Below the pieces are notes generated by a model. It was given only the letters and a program-made list of their open reading frames with translations. It did not search any database and was not told where the DNA came from. The position numbers and the translations under genes are program-made. A stretch of DNA of 64,000 nucleotides, from positions 7,320 to 71,319 of the forward strand of contig DASUOH010000011.1 of the NCBI GenBank assembly GCA_036276735.1, written 5' to 3'. How positions within the stretch are numbered: the first letter of the stretch is position 1; the number at the start of each line of letters is the position of its first letter. This DNA is from VRUE01 sp036276735 (GTDB lineage: Bacteria; Actinomycetota; Thermoleophilia; Solirubrobacterales; 70-9). Below, one piece after another: positions 35,104-43,317 of the stretch.

Positions 35104-35379
35104 ATGGACATCGCCACCCGCTTCGGGGAGAACCTCAAACGCTGCCGGCGGCGCGCCGAGCTCTCGCAGGAAGAGCTTGCTATCCGAGCCTCCCTCCATC
35201 GCACCCAGATCGGGCTGCTCGAGCGTGGCAGTCGCCAGCCTCGCATCGACACGCTCGTCAAACTCGCGGGTGCCCTCGGCATCGAGCCCGGCGACTTGCT
35301 CGAGGGAATCGAGTGGAGCCCCGGCAGCAGCAGCGTCGGCGGCTTTTCCGTCGCGGCGGGAGACCCGCGTTCGAACTAA
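35104..35379 (+). CDS. XRE-family HTH regulator
   Basis: 91 residues from ATG 35104. MDIATRFGENLKRCRRRAELSQEELAIRASLHRTQIGLLERGSRQPRIDTLVKLAGALGI is a complete XRE helix-turn-helix; the remaining ~25 residues are a Gly/Ser tail. A longer start (TTG 35074) is possible. No partner gene follows: the opposing glycosyltransferase ends 1 bp away. Could act on the adjacent vapBC or on genes elsewhere. Confidence 0.82.
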   Translation: MDIATRFGENLKRCRRRAELSQEELAIRASLHRTQIGLLERGSRQPRIDTLVKLAGALGIEPGDLLEGIEWSPGSSSVGGFSVAAGDPRSN

Positions 35380-35380
35380 C

Positions 35381-36574
35381 TCAGGCCGGTCGCGGTTCGC
35401 CGACCAGGTCGGCATAGACGGCCGCCGTCTGCTCGGCGACGTCGGCCCAATCGAACTGGCGAAGGTGCTCGTAGGCTTCGGCGACGAGCCGGTGCCCGAG
35501 CTCGTCGTCGCGCAAAACGCGGATCGCCACCTCGGCCAGCGCTTCGGGGTCATGAGAGCGGAACCGCAGGCCGACGTCCTCGTGGGGCACGACCTCTCGC
35601 AGGCCACCGGTGTCGGCGACGATGCAGGGGCATTCGGATGCCATCGCCTCCAGCGCCACGAGCCCGAACGGCTCGTAGATCGAAGGAACCACGGTGAGGT
35701 CGGCGATCCGGTAGAGGGAGTGCAGGACGTCGTCACCGATCCAACCCAGGAATGTGCCGTGCTCCATCAGTCCGAGCTCTTCGGCCTGCTTGTGCAGCTC
35801 CGCCTCGTGCGTGCCGGAGCCGGCGACAAGGAAGCGCGTCCCCGGTGCCTCCTCGACAACGCGGGGCATCGCCTCCAGCGCCAGCTGAAATCCCTTCTCA
35901 TAGACGAGGCGGCCGATCAGCAGCACCAGCTTCTCGTCGGGCGCGGCGAACTCGCCCCGCAGGCGGTGGAGCTCGGCGGGGTCCTGCGGCTGCAGGTCGC
36001 CGGGGTCGATGCCGTTCGGGATGACGCTGACGCGCTCCTCCTCGACGCCGAAGATGTCGGCGATCTGCTCGCGCATGTAGTGCGAGCAGGCGATCACACG
36101 CTCGGAGCGGTTGGTTATCCAGCGCTCGACGCCATGGATGTAGGACTGGGGATGCTTGTCGACCCAGCCCTGGTGGCGCCCGTGCTCGGTTGCGTGGATG
36201 GTGGTGACGAGCGGCGCCTCGAAGCGCTTCGCGAGGTGGTCGCAGGCATTCGCGACGAGCCAGTCGTGGCCGTGCACGAGATCGAAGTCGTGGCGGTCGC
36301 CCAACTCGACGCCGGCGGCCAGCATGTCGGAGTTCATCCGCTCCACCCAGGCGACGAACTCGCCGAGGTCGGTCGGTCGCTTCGGCTCGCGGATGCGGTG
36401 GATGAAGACCCCGTCGCGCCGCTCCTCGGCAGGCGACTCCTCCCCACCCCTGGTCAGCACGTGGACCTCGACCTCATGGTGGACGAGGGCCTCCGAGAGC
36501 TTGCGAACGTGGCGGGCAAGGCCGCCCTCGATTAGCGGCGGGTACTCCCAGGAGAGGATCAGGACTCGGGTCAT
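35381..36574 (-). CDS. GT4 glycosyltransferase, alpha-glucan type (Rv3032-like)
   Basis: 397 residues, GT-B fold. MTRVLILSWEYPPLIEGGLARHVRKLSEAL is the glycogen-synthase-like N-terminus; VIPNGID, LLIGRLVYEKGFQLALEA and the catalytic PSIYEPFGLVALEAMA (E-x7-E) are clear. It follows the GH57 gene by 10 bp and a methyltransferase gene. This order matches Rv3032–Rv3031–Rv3030, which make methylglucose lipopolysaccharide in mycobacteria, so an alpha-1,4-glucan elongation role is likely; glycogen synthesis is the alternative. Confidence 0.87.
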   Translation of the reverse strand: MTRVLILSWEYPPLIEGGLARHVRKLSEALVHHEVEVHVLTRGGEESPAEERRDGVFIHRIREPKRPTDLGEFVAWVERMNSDMLAAGVELGDRHDFDLVHGHDWLVANACDHLAKRFEAPLVTTIHATEHGRHQGWVDKHPQSYIHGVERWITNRSERVIACSHYMREQIADIFGVEEERVSVIPNGIDPGDLQPQDPAELHRLRGEFAAPDEKLVLLIGRLVYEKGFQLALEAMPRVVEEAPGTRFLVAGSGTHEAELHKQAEELGLMEHGTFLGWIGDDVLHSLYRIADLTVVPSIYEPFGLVALEAMASECPCIVADTGGLREVVPHEDVGLRFRSHDPEALAEVAIRVLRDDELGHRLVAEAYEHLRQFDWADVAEQTAAVYADLVGEPRPA

Positions 36575-36584
36575 CGGCGTCGGG

Positions 36585-37991
36585 TTACGGCTCCAGCAAA
36601 GGCGCCAGGCTGAGGTCCGGTGCTAACGAGCGCATGCGCGGATCGATGTCGCGGGAGTCTATGGCGTTCAGCATCGCCTCCGCGTGCCCCGTCGCCCGCT
36701 GGAACGCGTAGTCGCCGGCCTGCTTGCGTTGGTCCAGGAAGGCCCAGTCGCTCGCCTGCGCGGCGAGGAGCTCGCGGGCGGCCCGGGCGGCGGGACCGGC
36801 CCCCACCCCTTCCGACAGCGCCCGCAGCAGGCGCAGCTCCAGCCGCCGCGACCCCCACGCCAGATCGGCGACCGAGGGCGAGTCCCACGTCTGCATGTCC
36901 TTCCCCTCGCCCCAGGTCGAGGCGGCCAGCGTGCGCTGGACCGGCTCGTGCTCGGCGAGCGCCTGCGGCACGGTGACGGGTCGCACCCCTGCCGCCTCAG
37001 TGCCTGCCAGCACCTCGCGCAACCAGATCGCGCCCTCCGACCACCAGTGGCCGAGCAGCTCGGTGTCGATCGCGAAGACGAGCAGGCCGCGGCGGCCTCG
37101 CTCGGCGGCGAAGTCGCGCAGGCGCGCCGCGACGGCGGTCAGGAACTCGGCCGCCTGGCGCCGCGCCGCTGCCTCGGCCGCCGCCGGGTCGTAGGCGCCG
37201 CCGCCAACCTTCCAGATGCGCACGCCGCGCAGCGATTTGCCGGCGAACTGGGCGTATGCCGGATCCGACGGGTAACCGTCCAGCGACCACAACCAGGAGA
37301 TCGCCTCCCAATCGATCGGCAGCGCCACCGGTCCAGCCTCGGTGGCGACGGGCACCAGCGCGTCGTAGGGCGATGTGTGAGAGCTCTGGTCGACGCAGAA
37401 CCAGCGCACGCCATGCTCGGCCAGGCGCCACTCCAGGCCCGGCCGATAGGCACACTCAGGCAGCCAAAAGCCGCCGTCCCAGCCGAAGCGACGGCGATGC
37501 GAGCGAATGCCGGCATCCACCTGCAGCCGCAGCCCCGCTCGCGTCGCGAGGAGGGGCAGGACGGCGTGGGTGGCGGCCGAGGTGGCGAGCGCGACCCGTC
37601 CCTCTGCGGCGGCCGCCTGGAAGGGCTGCAGTGGGTCGGCGCCGGCGGCATCGAGCAACTCCAGAGCGTGCCGATAGCGGGCCAGCTCCCCTTCGCACGC
37701 AGCCCGGCACTCCGCCGGCACCTGCGCCAGATCTGTCTCGGCGGCGCCGATCCGCCACTCGATCAAGAAGTCGCGCAGCCGTTTGGCAGCGCCGGCGTCC
37801 TCCAGCTGGTCGGCGAGGACCGGCGTGACCGTCAGCGTCAGGTCGTGTGCCACCTCGAGCACCGGCAGGTAGGAGCGAATGACCGCGTCGAAGAGCCACT
37901 CCTCGCCGAAGGGGTAGGTGCCGAAGCCCTCGACGTACGGCATGTGGCTGTGCAGGACGAGTGCGAGGTCGCCGACCGTCTGCTCAGACAT
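36585..37991 (-). CDS. GH57 1,4-alpha-glucan branching enzyme (Rv3031-like)
   Basis: 468 residues. N-terminal LALVLHSHMPYV is the GH57 region 1, GGFWLPECAYRPGLEW holds the nucleophile Glu179, and FAIDTELLGHWWSEG the acid Asp309; the C-terminal DUF1957 helical part includes STWGEGKDMQTW. Forms alpha-1,6 branches in a glucan. Overlaps the methyltransferase upstream by 8 bp and leads into the GT4 gene, so all three act together. Confidence 0.9.
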   Translation of the reverse strand: MSEQTVGDLALVLHSHMPYVEGFGTYPFGEEWLFDAVIRSYLPVLEVAHDLTLTVTPVLADQLEDAGAAKRLRDFLIEWRIGAAETDLAQVPAECRAACEGELARYRHALELLDAAGADPLQPFQAAAAEGRVALATSAATHAVLPLLATRAGLRLQVDAGIRSHRRRFGWDGGFWLPECAYRPGLEWRLAEHGVRWFCVDQSSHTSPYDALVPVATEAGPVALPIDWEAISWLWSLDGYPSDPAYAQFAGKSLRGVRIWKVGGGAYDPAAAEAAARRQAAEFLTAVAARLRDFAAERGRRGLLVFAIDTELLGHWWSEGAIWLREVLAGTEAAGVRPVTVPQALAEHEPVQRTLAASTWGEGKDMQTWDSPSVADLAWGSRRLELRLLRALSEGVGAGPAARAARELLAAQASDWAFLDQRKQAGDYAFQRATGHAEAMLNAIDSRDIDPRMRSLAPDLSLAPLLEP

Positions 37992-38745
37992 GGCAGACGG
38001 CGAGGAAGTCGAGTGCTCGGTGGAGGCCCCCCTCTCTGAGCCTGAAATCGGACGCGGCGATTGCCGGCGTGAAGCGGTCGTAGAACGGCTTGGTCAAGCG
38101 CAGCGCCTTGTGGACGCGGTCCCAGCCCGAGGCGATTGCGCTCTCGTGGGCGCGCAGCTTGCGGGCGTGGAAGAGGCCGAGCATCTCGACGCGCGTGAAG
38201 TGCGCCTCGCAAAGCGCCCTGAACTCCTCGGCGCGGTACTCCTTCACGTGCCAGGGGTTGTCGGACTTCTCGGCGCCGGGCGGGGCCAGGGTCAGCAGGT
38301 TCGGCGTCGAGACGTAGGCGGCGCCACCGGGCGCCAGCATCGACTTGAAGTGCTCGAGGATCGCCCCTGGGTCCTGGACGTGCTCGATCGTCTGCAGGAA
38401 GACGACGGCGTCGCATGGCTCCGCGAAGCTCTCGACCATGTCGCGCTCGAAGCGCAGGCTCTCGCGCCGGTAGCGCAGCCGCGCGTGCTCGTGGGCCTCG
38501 GGGTTTGCGTCGACCCCGACGACGCTCGCCGCCGAGCGGGCCAGCACGTCGGAGCCGTAGCCCTCACCGCAGGCCATGTCGACGACCCGCCTGCCGCTCA
38601 CCCGCTTTGCAATCCACTCGTAGACGACGAGGTGGCGCCGGTACCAGTAGTTCTCCTCGGGGACGTCGGGCAGGGTTCGCTCGCCGGTCAGCGGCAGCGG
38701 CGGCACGCCGGGCGGCTGGTTCTGCTGGACGTACTCACGGTTCAC
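37984..38745 (-). CDS. SAM methyltransferase (Rv3030-like)
   Basis: 253 residues from GTG 38745 (ATG 38781 also open). PLTGERTLPDVPEENYWYRRHLVVYEWI precedes the SAM motif RVVDMACGEGYGSDVLARSAASVVGVD; this PLTGERT…PEENYW block is distinctive of the mycobacterial Rv3030 type. Likely O-methylates sugar units of a polymethylated glucan. First gene of the three-gene run; divergent from another methyltransferase. Confidence 0.85.
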   Translation of the reverse strand: MNREYVQQNQPPGVPPLPLTGERTLPDVPEENYWYRRHLVVYEWIAKRVSGRRVVDMACGEGYGSDVLARSAASVVGVDANPEAHEHARLRYRRESLRFERDMVESFAEPCDAVVFLQTIEHVQDPGAILEHFKSMLAPGGAAYVSTPNLLTLAPPGAEKSDNPWHVKEYRAEEFRALCEAHFTRVEMLGLFHARKLRAHESAIASGWDRVHKALRLTKPFYDRFTPAIAASDFRLREGGLHRALDFLAVCHV

Positions 38746-38810
38746 GCACGGCACGCTATTGCGGCTCTGAGCCCCGTGCATTACGCCATTCCGCGTAGAG
38801 TTCCGGCCCG

Positions 38811-39728
38811 ATGCCCGCCTCCCCGACGGCGACGCCGGAGCACATAAAGGACGTCAACACGCGCTACCACGACGCGGCGGCCCACGAATACGACGCGAAG
38901 TGGGGAATCGACTTCGGCGCGACCGGCCAGGAGCAGGTCCGCCTGAAGCTTGAAAAGGCGCTCGGCGGGCTCGACCCTCAGCGCTTCGGCGACGGGCTCG
39001 AGATCGGCTCGGGGACCGGCTACTTCTCGCTCAACCTGATGCAACTCGGCGTCGTCGAGCGGCTCACCGCCACCGACATCTCACCCGGCATGCTGGAGCG
39101 ACTCGCCACCACCGCCGAGACGCTGGGACTCGAGGTCGAGACGGTCGCAACCGAGGCGGAGGCGCTGCCGTTCGAGGACGAGAGCTTCGACATCGTCTTC
39201 GGGCACGCCGTCCTGCACCACATCCCCGACCTCGAGCGGGCGATGACGGAGTTCCGGCGCGTCCTCCGCCCTGGCGGGGTCGTCGCCTTTTGTGGTGAGC
39301 CGTCCCGATACGGCGACCGACTCGCCGCCGCCCCGAAGCGAGCCGGCGTACTCGCGGCGCCGGCCTGGCGCCGCTTCGTCGGCGCCAGGCAGCGCGCCGT
39401 CCTCGAGGGAGAACAGTCGAACGGCCACGCGCTGGAGGGAGAAGTAGACGTCCACGCCTTCGCCCCGGCCGACCTGCGCCGGGCGCTGCGCGATGCCGGC
39501 TTCGAGCGCCCGAGGGTCGGCGGCGAGGAACTGCTCGCCAACGCCTGGGGATGGGGACTGCGGACGGTCGAGTCGACCGCTGAGCCCGAAACCGTGCCCT
39601 TCGGCTGGCGCCGCTTCGCCTTCAACAGCTACATCGCCCTGCAGAAGCTGGACACGCGCCTGCTCGAGCCGCACCTCCCCGCCGAGCTCTTCTACAACCT
39701 GCTGCTCTCCGGCCGCAAGCCCGCCTGA
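38811..39728 (+). CDS. Class I SAM-dependent methyltransferase
   Basis: 305 residues. GDGLEIGSGTGYFSLNLMQLG (motif I, near 63), ATDISPGMLERLA, LPFEDESFDIVFGHAVLHHIPD and FRRVLRPGGVVAF are standard ubiE/COQ5-like motifs. The extra ~130 residues at the C-terminus are not recognised. It is divergent from the Rv3030-like gene, so it may add another methyl group in the same pathway. Its end overlaps the opposing gene by 37 bp. Confidence 0.88.
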   Translation: MPASPTATPEHIKDVNTRYHDAAAHEYDAKWGIDFGATGQEQVRLKLEKALGGLDPQRFGDGLEIGSGTGYFSLNLMQLGVVERLTATDISPGMLERLATTAETLGLEVETVATEAEALPFEDESFDIVFGHAVLHHIPDLERAMTEFRRVLRPGGVVAFCGEPSRYGDRLAAAPKRAGVLAAPAWRRFVGARQRAVLEGEQSNGHALEGEVDVHAFAPADLRRALRDAGFERPRVGGEELLANAWGWGLRTVESTAEPETVPFGWRRFAFNSYIALQKLDTRLLEPHLPAELFYNLLLSGRKPA

Positions 39729-40642
39729 GCGCGTAGACGCTCGGCGACCCTCGCCAGCGTCTCGCGGACCCACTCGCGTTCGTGGCGCACCTGCGCTTCG
39801 GTGAAGCGGAGCGAGGTGAGGCCCGCTACCACATGCACCTGGTCGCGGCGACGGTCTTTGGACTGCTGCGCAGGCGTGCGATGGTCGCGCGGGCCGTCGG
39901 TCTCGACCACCAGGCCGAGGTCGGGCCAGTAGAAGTCGACCCGATAGCCGTTGACGCGCGCCTGCAGCTCGGGCTCCGACAGGCTCGCGGCGCGCACGAG
40001 GTCCAGAAAGCGCAGCTCCAGCAGACTGTCGGCGAAGGCGCCACCCTGCCGGTCCAGCAGCGCCTTGAGCCGTCCGACGCCGGGCCGCGGCGCCATCTGA
40101 TCAAGCGCCGTCCGCAATCCTTCGGCGTCGATCAACTCCTGTCGATCCGCCTGGTTCACCGCCCGGATCAGCAGGCCGTCGTTGACGCAGGTCGCAAGGT
40201 CGACGAGCGTCGTCACGATGTCCGTCACCGGGATTCCGTCGATGACCCTGCGCGCACCTGGCGCCAGCCCAGACCGCCTGTGCACCGATATACCGCGGCG
40301 TCGAACGGTGCGTTCGCGCGGGATGACGACTTCGAGCTGAGGAAACGGCCGCAATATTCCCCAGAGCCCCGCTGCGCTGCGGTGGCTCAGCAACGCGCCC
40401 GGGCCGCAGGCCAAGACAGCCGCCATCCATCTTCCCCGTCGCCCCAGCGTTGGCCTCCCGACCGCATAGACGCCCTGCCAGAGCCGGTGCAGCCTTCCGG
40501 TGGCAATCCGGTGATAGATGGCATGCCTGCCAAAGCCCAGCCCCAAGAGCTGCGCTCGTGTCAGCACGCCGTGCTGTCGCCGAGCCAGGGACCAGGCACG
40601 CGCGGACGATGATTGGGGCGTCCTCCCTGGTGATGGAAGCAT
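39692..40642 (-). CDS. AbiEi-antitoxin-like HTH + DUF559 (Vsr-like) endonuclease-fold protein
   Basis: 316 residues. The N-terminal part, LARRQHGVLTRAQLLGLGFGRHAIYHRIATGRLHRLWQGVYAVG, is the winged-helix domain of AbiEi-type antitoxins; the C-terminal part, VNGYRVDFYWPDLGLVVETDG…KDRRRD, is DUF559, a PD-(D/E)XK/Vsr-like fold with D, E and K in place. Such stand-alone proteins are common in actinobacteria; function unproven. The start may be later than 40642, because that ATG touches a palindrome. Confidence 0.8.
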   Translation of the reverse strand: MLPSPGRTPQSSSARAWSLARRQHGVLTRAQLLGLGFGRHAIYHRIATGRLHRLWQGVYAVGRPTLGRRGRWMAAVLACGPGALLSHRSAAGLWGILRPFPQLEVVIPRERTVRRRGISVHRRSGLAPGARRVIDGIPVTDIVTTLVDLATCVNDGLLIRAVNQADRQELIDAEGLRTALDQMAPRPGVGRLKALLDRQGGAFADSLLELRFLDLVRAASLSEPELQARVNGYRVDFYWPDLGLVVETDGPRDHRTPAQQSKDRRRDQVHVVAGLTSLRFTEAQVRHEREWVRETLARVAERLRAQAGLRPESSRL

Positions 40643-40665
40643 TTGTCCGGTGATAACCGGACAAA
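40642..40665. repeat. Palindrome related to the one at 20857
   Basis: TTTGTCCGGT-GATA-ACCGGACAAA, 10-bp arms. It shares the outer TTTGTCCGG/CCGGACAAAGTC with 20857–20880. It lies 49 bp past the cyclase stop (40714) and at the proposed DUF559 start codon. Confidence 0.7.
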
Positions 40666-40713
40666 GTCATCCACCGCCCAAATTCTCCCCCGACCGGCGG
40701 GCGGGCCGGTGAC

Positions 40714-41829
40714 TCAGCTCGCCCGGTGCCGGCGCGCGCGGTAGAGCCTGGTGCGGGAGTCGAAGCCCTTCAGCTGTTTCTCACCGGCGTAGGAGTAGCG
40801 GAAGCCCTCGCCCGCCCGATCCTTGGCGGCCTCGTCGAGCAGGACGCTGCCGGGGCGCGCCACCGCCGTCAGGCGGCTGGCAAGGTTGACCGGGCGGCCG
40901 TAGTAGTCGCCGCTCTGGGCGTGGACCGAGCCGAACGCGATCCCGGCCCGCAGCCGCGGGAAGTGGGTGTCGGCGCGCTCGGCCGCCTCGACCATCCGCA
41001 GCGCTGCCTCGACCATCGCAGCGGCGTCGCCGCAGACAAGCATCGCGGCGTCGCCGATCAACTTCACGAGGCGAACGGGCGGCTCCGCCACTGCGGTCGC
41101 CAGCTCCTCCAGCCGGCCTGCGATCAGGCCCAGCTCTTCGGTCTCCAGCTGCTCGCCGAGCTTGGTGAAGCCGACCAGGTCGGCGAAGCAGACCGCCACT
41201 TCGGTGGTCGCTCCGATCTCGCCGGCGGCCAGGTCGGCGGCACCGATCACGTCGCGCCGCACCTGCTCGAGCAGGTGGGAGCGCAGGGCATGGATCAGGA
41301 TCGGCTCGAAGACGGGCAGCATGTGCTCCGCGGCGGCGGCGAAGCGCAGCGCAAGGTCGCGCTCGGTATCGCCGGGCCGCATCAGCGTGCGGATGATCAG
41401 CTCGCGATTTGCTTCGGCAATGCGGGCGGTCCCCATCCCGATCGTCCGCGCCGCCTGCAGGATGCCCTCCTCCGGCATGCCGGCGTCGTGGAACGCTTTG
41501 ACCCGACGCGCCGCTTCGAGATCGGCCTCGGTGGCGGAGCGTTCGTCGGGATTCGGAAACGGGACGCCGAGCGCCGCCGTGGTCCGTTGCAGCAGGTCGA
41601 TGTCGAGGCCGACCTCTGCGGCGATCTCGCGCGGCGTGTAGCGGGGCGGGCCGCCGGCAAGCGCCCGCTCAGCCGGCAGCAGCGTCAAGCGGCCCGCCGC
41701 GACCGCTTCCCGCAGCTCCCCCAATGGCACGCCTTCGTCTGCCAGGCGCTGGAGCAGGTCGCGACGCGACTCGCGTGCCTCGCCATCGAGACCGTCGAGC
41801 AGCCCCTCAGCCTCGAAATCGACCTTCAT
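40714..41829 (-). CDS. Class III adenylate cyclase with N-terminal regulatory domain
   Basis: 371 residues. C-terminal cyclase domain has both metal Asp (D217 in CFADLVGF, D260 in KLIGD), the adenine-selecting Lys256 and Asp308, and the transition-state Asn315/Arg319 in GRPVNLASRL, so it should make cAMP. N-terminal ~200 residues (LLDGLDGEARESRRDLLQRLADEGVPLGELREA) resemble the autoinhibitory domain of mycobacterial Rv1264. Its start overlaps the ggt stop (ATGA). Soluble, no membrane helix. Confidence 0.92.
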   Translation of the reverse strand: MKVDFEAEGLLDGLDGEARESRRDLLQRLADEGVPLGELREAVAAGRLTLLPAERALAGGPPRYTPREIAAEVGLDIDLLQRTTAALGVPFPNPDERSATEADLEAARRVKAFHDAGMPEEGILQAARTIGMGTARIAEANRELIIRTLMRPGDTERDLALRFAAAAEHMLPVFEPILIHALRSHLLEQVRRDVIGAADLAAGEIGATTEVAVCFADLVGFTKLGEQLETEELGLIAGRLEELATAVAEPPVRLVKLIGDAAMLVCGDAAAMVEAALRMVEAAERADTHFPRLRAGIAFGSVHAQSGDYYGRPVNLASRLTAVARPGSVLLDEAAKDRAGEGFRYSYAGEKQLKGFDSRTRLYRARRHRAS

Positions 41830-43307
41830 GCGACCGCCACGCTACCGCCGCGTCGCGGATCACCGCCGCCGCTGAGCGCAGCGCTGGACGGATCGCGGGC
41901 GACCGCCTGCACACCGCCGAAGAAGAGGTTGATCCGCGGTCGCCGCAGGACCGGGACGCCGCTCGCCTCTATCCGCTCCAGTGCCGCCTCGTCGATTCCG
42001 GGCTCAGCCTGGACGATGCCCTGCTCGAAATGCAGCCGCGGCGCCCGCACCGCCTCGCCGGCGGCCATCCGCTCCTCGACCGCCCGCACCACCGTCTGCA
42101 GGATCGCCGAACGGATCCGGTTCGAGCCGGCGCTGCCCAGTCCGAGCTCGATCTCGCCGCCCCGCAGCACGACGGTCGGGGCCATCATCGAGGGGACGCG
42201 CCGACCTGGCGCGATCGCGTGGAAACCGAGCGGGTTGAGGTCCTCCTCGCCGAGCATGTTGTTGAGGACGACCCCCGTGCCCGGCACGAGGACGCCGGAG
42301 CCGGAGCCGTTCGAGCAGGTGACGCTGGCGCACATCCCGTCGCCGTCGAGCACCGAGATATGGGTGGTCGAGCCGAGCAGGTCGCCGGGCAGCGTGTCGC
42401 CGTAGAGCGCCTCCGCAAACGCCTCGTTCCTGACCTCGTTGGCAGCGTCCATCGCGGCCACCAGCTGCTCTGGGCCGCTGCGCTCGCCGAGCCGCTCCAA
42501 CCTGCTCAGCGCGTAGGCGATCAGGATGCCGCCGGCCGACGGCGGCGGGTTGGTGAGCACTTCGGTACCGCGGAAGGGCACGCGGATCGGATCGCGTTCG
42601 ACCGCCTCGTACTCGGCCAGGTCGCGCGGCCCGAGGGTGCCGCCGTGCTCGCGCACGACGCCGCTGAGGGAGGCGGCCACCTCCCCTCGGTAGAACGGCT
42701 CGGCGCCTTCGGCTCCGAAGCGCTCCAGCGCCTCGGCCAGTTCGGGGAAGCGGAAGACATCGCCCTGGCGCAACGGTTTGCCCTGTGGCGCGTACAGCGC
42801 CCGCGTTCCCTCCAGGCGCTCGTGGATGGGCCAGAGGATCTCGAGGATGTAGCCCTGCTCGGCGTTGACCGGCGCACCCTCGCGGGCGAGCCGGATTCCC
42901 GGCGCGGCAAGCTCCGGCATCGGCACCGAGCCGAAGCGCCGCAGGACCAACTCGAGACCGGCAGCGGTGCCGGGGACCCCACAGGAGGCCGGACCGACGT
43001 AGAAAGTCTGCGTCGTCTCGGCGTCAAAGCGGACGTCGACCGCCGCCAGCTCCGCCCCGCGCTGGGCCCCGTCCTTGCCGGGCGCGGACACGAAGAAATC
43101 GATCAAGGTGGTTGCCGAGGGGCGAGGAGGGCTTGGTGAGTGCACCATCATGAATCCGCCCGCGCCGAAGCCGGTCAGCGGGCTCTCGACCGCGAACGAC
43201 GTCAGCACCGCGCAAACCGCGGCGTCGACCGCGTTGCCGCCATCGCGCAGCACCTGGGCGCCGGCCTCGGCGGTGATCGGATGCCCGGCGGCTACGACAC
43301 CCCTCAT
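41826..43307 (-). CDS. Gamma-glutamyltransferase family protein (no signal peptide)
   Basis: 493 residues. Self-cleaving Ntn hydrolase; nucleophile Thr314 in LLGSTTHISVLDGDG, and GSGSGVLVPGTGVVLNN and MAPTVVLRGGEIELGLGSAGSNRI are the usual small-subunit motifs. Begins MRGVVAAGHPITAEAG without a signal peptide, so it is probably cytosolic, unlike periplasmic GGT; shorter than E. coli GGT by about 90 residues. Substrate uncertain (glutathione is not typical of actinobacteria). 10 bp after ftsZ. Confidence 0.88.
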   Translation of the reverse strand: MRGVVAAGHPITAEAGAQVLRDGGNAVDAAVCAVLTSFAVESPLTGFGAGGFMMVHSPSPPRPSATTLIDFFVSAPGKDGAQRGAELAAVDVRFDAETTQTFYVGPASCGVPGTAAGLELVLRRFGSVPMPELAAPGIRLAREGAPVNAEQGYILEILWPIHERLEGTRALYAPQGKPLRQGDVFRFPELAEALERFGAEGAEPFYRGEVAASLSGVVREHGGTLGPRDLAEYEAVERDPIRVPFRGTEVLTNPPPSAGGILIAYALSRLERLGERSGPEQLVAAMDAANEVRNEAFAEALYGDTLPGDLLGSTTHISVLDGDGMCASVTCSNGSGSGVLVPGTGVVLNNMLGEEDLNPLGFHAIAPGRRVPSMMAPTVVLRGGEIELGLGSAGSNRIRSAILQTVVRAVEERMAAGEAVRAPRLHFEQGIVQAEPGIDEAALERIEASGVPVLRRPRINLFFGGVQAVARDPSSAALSGGGDPRRGGSVAVA

Positions 43308-43317
43308 CGGGGCGAGG

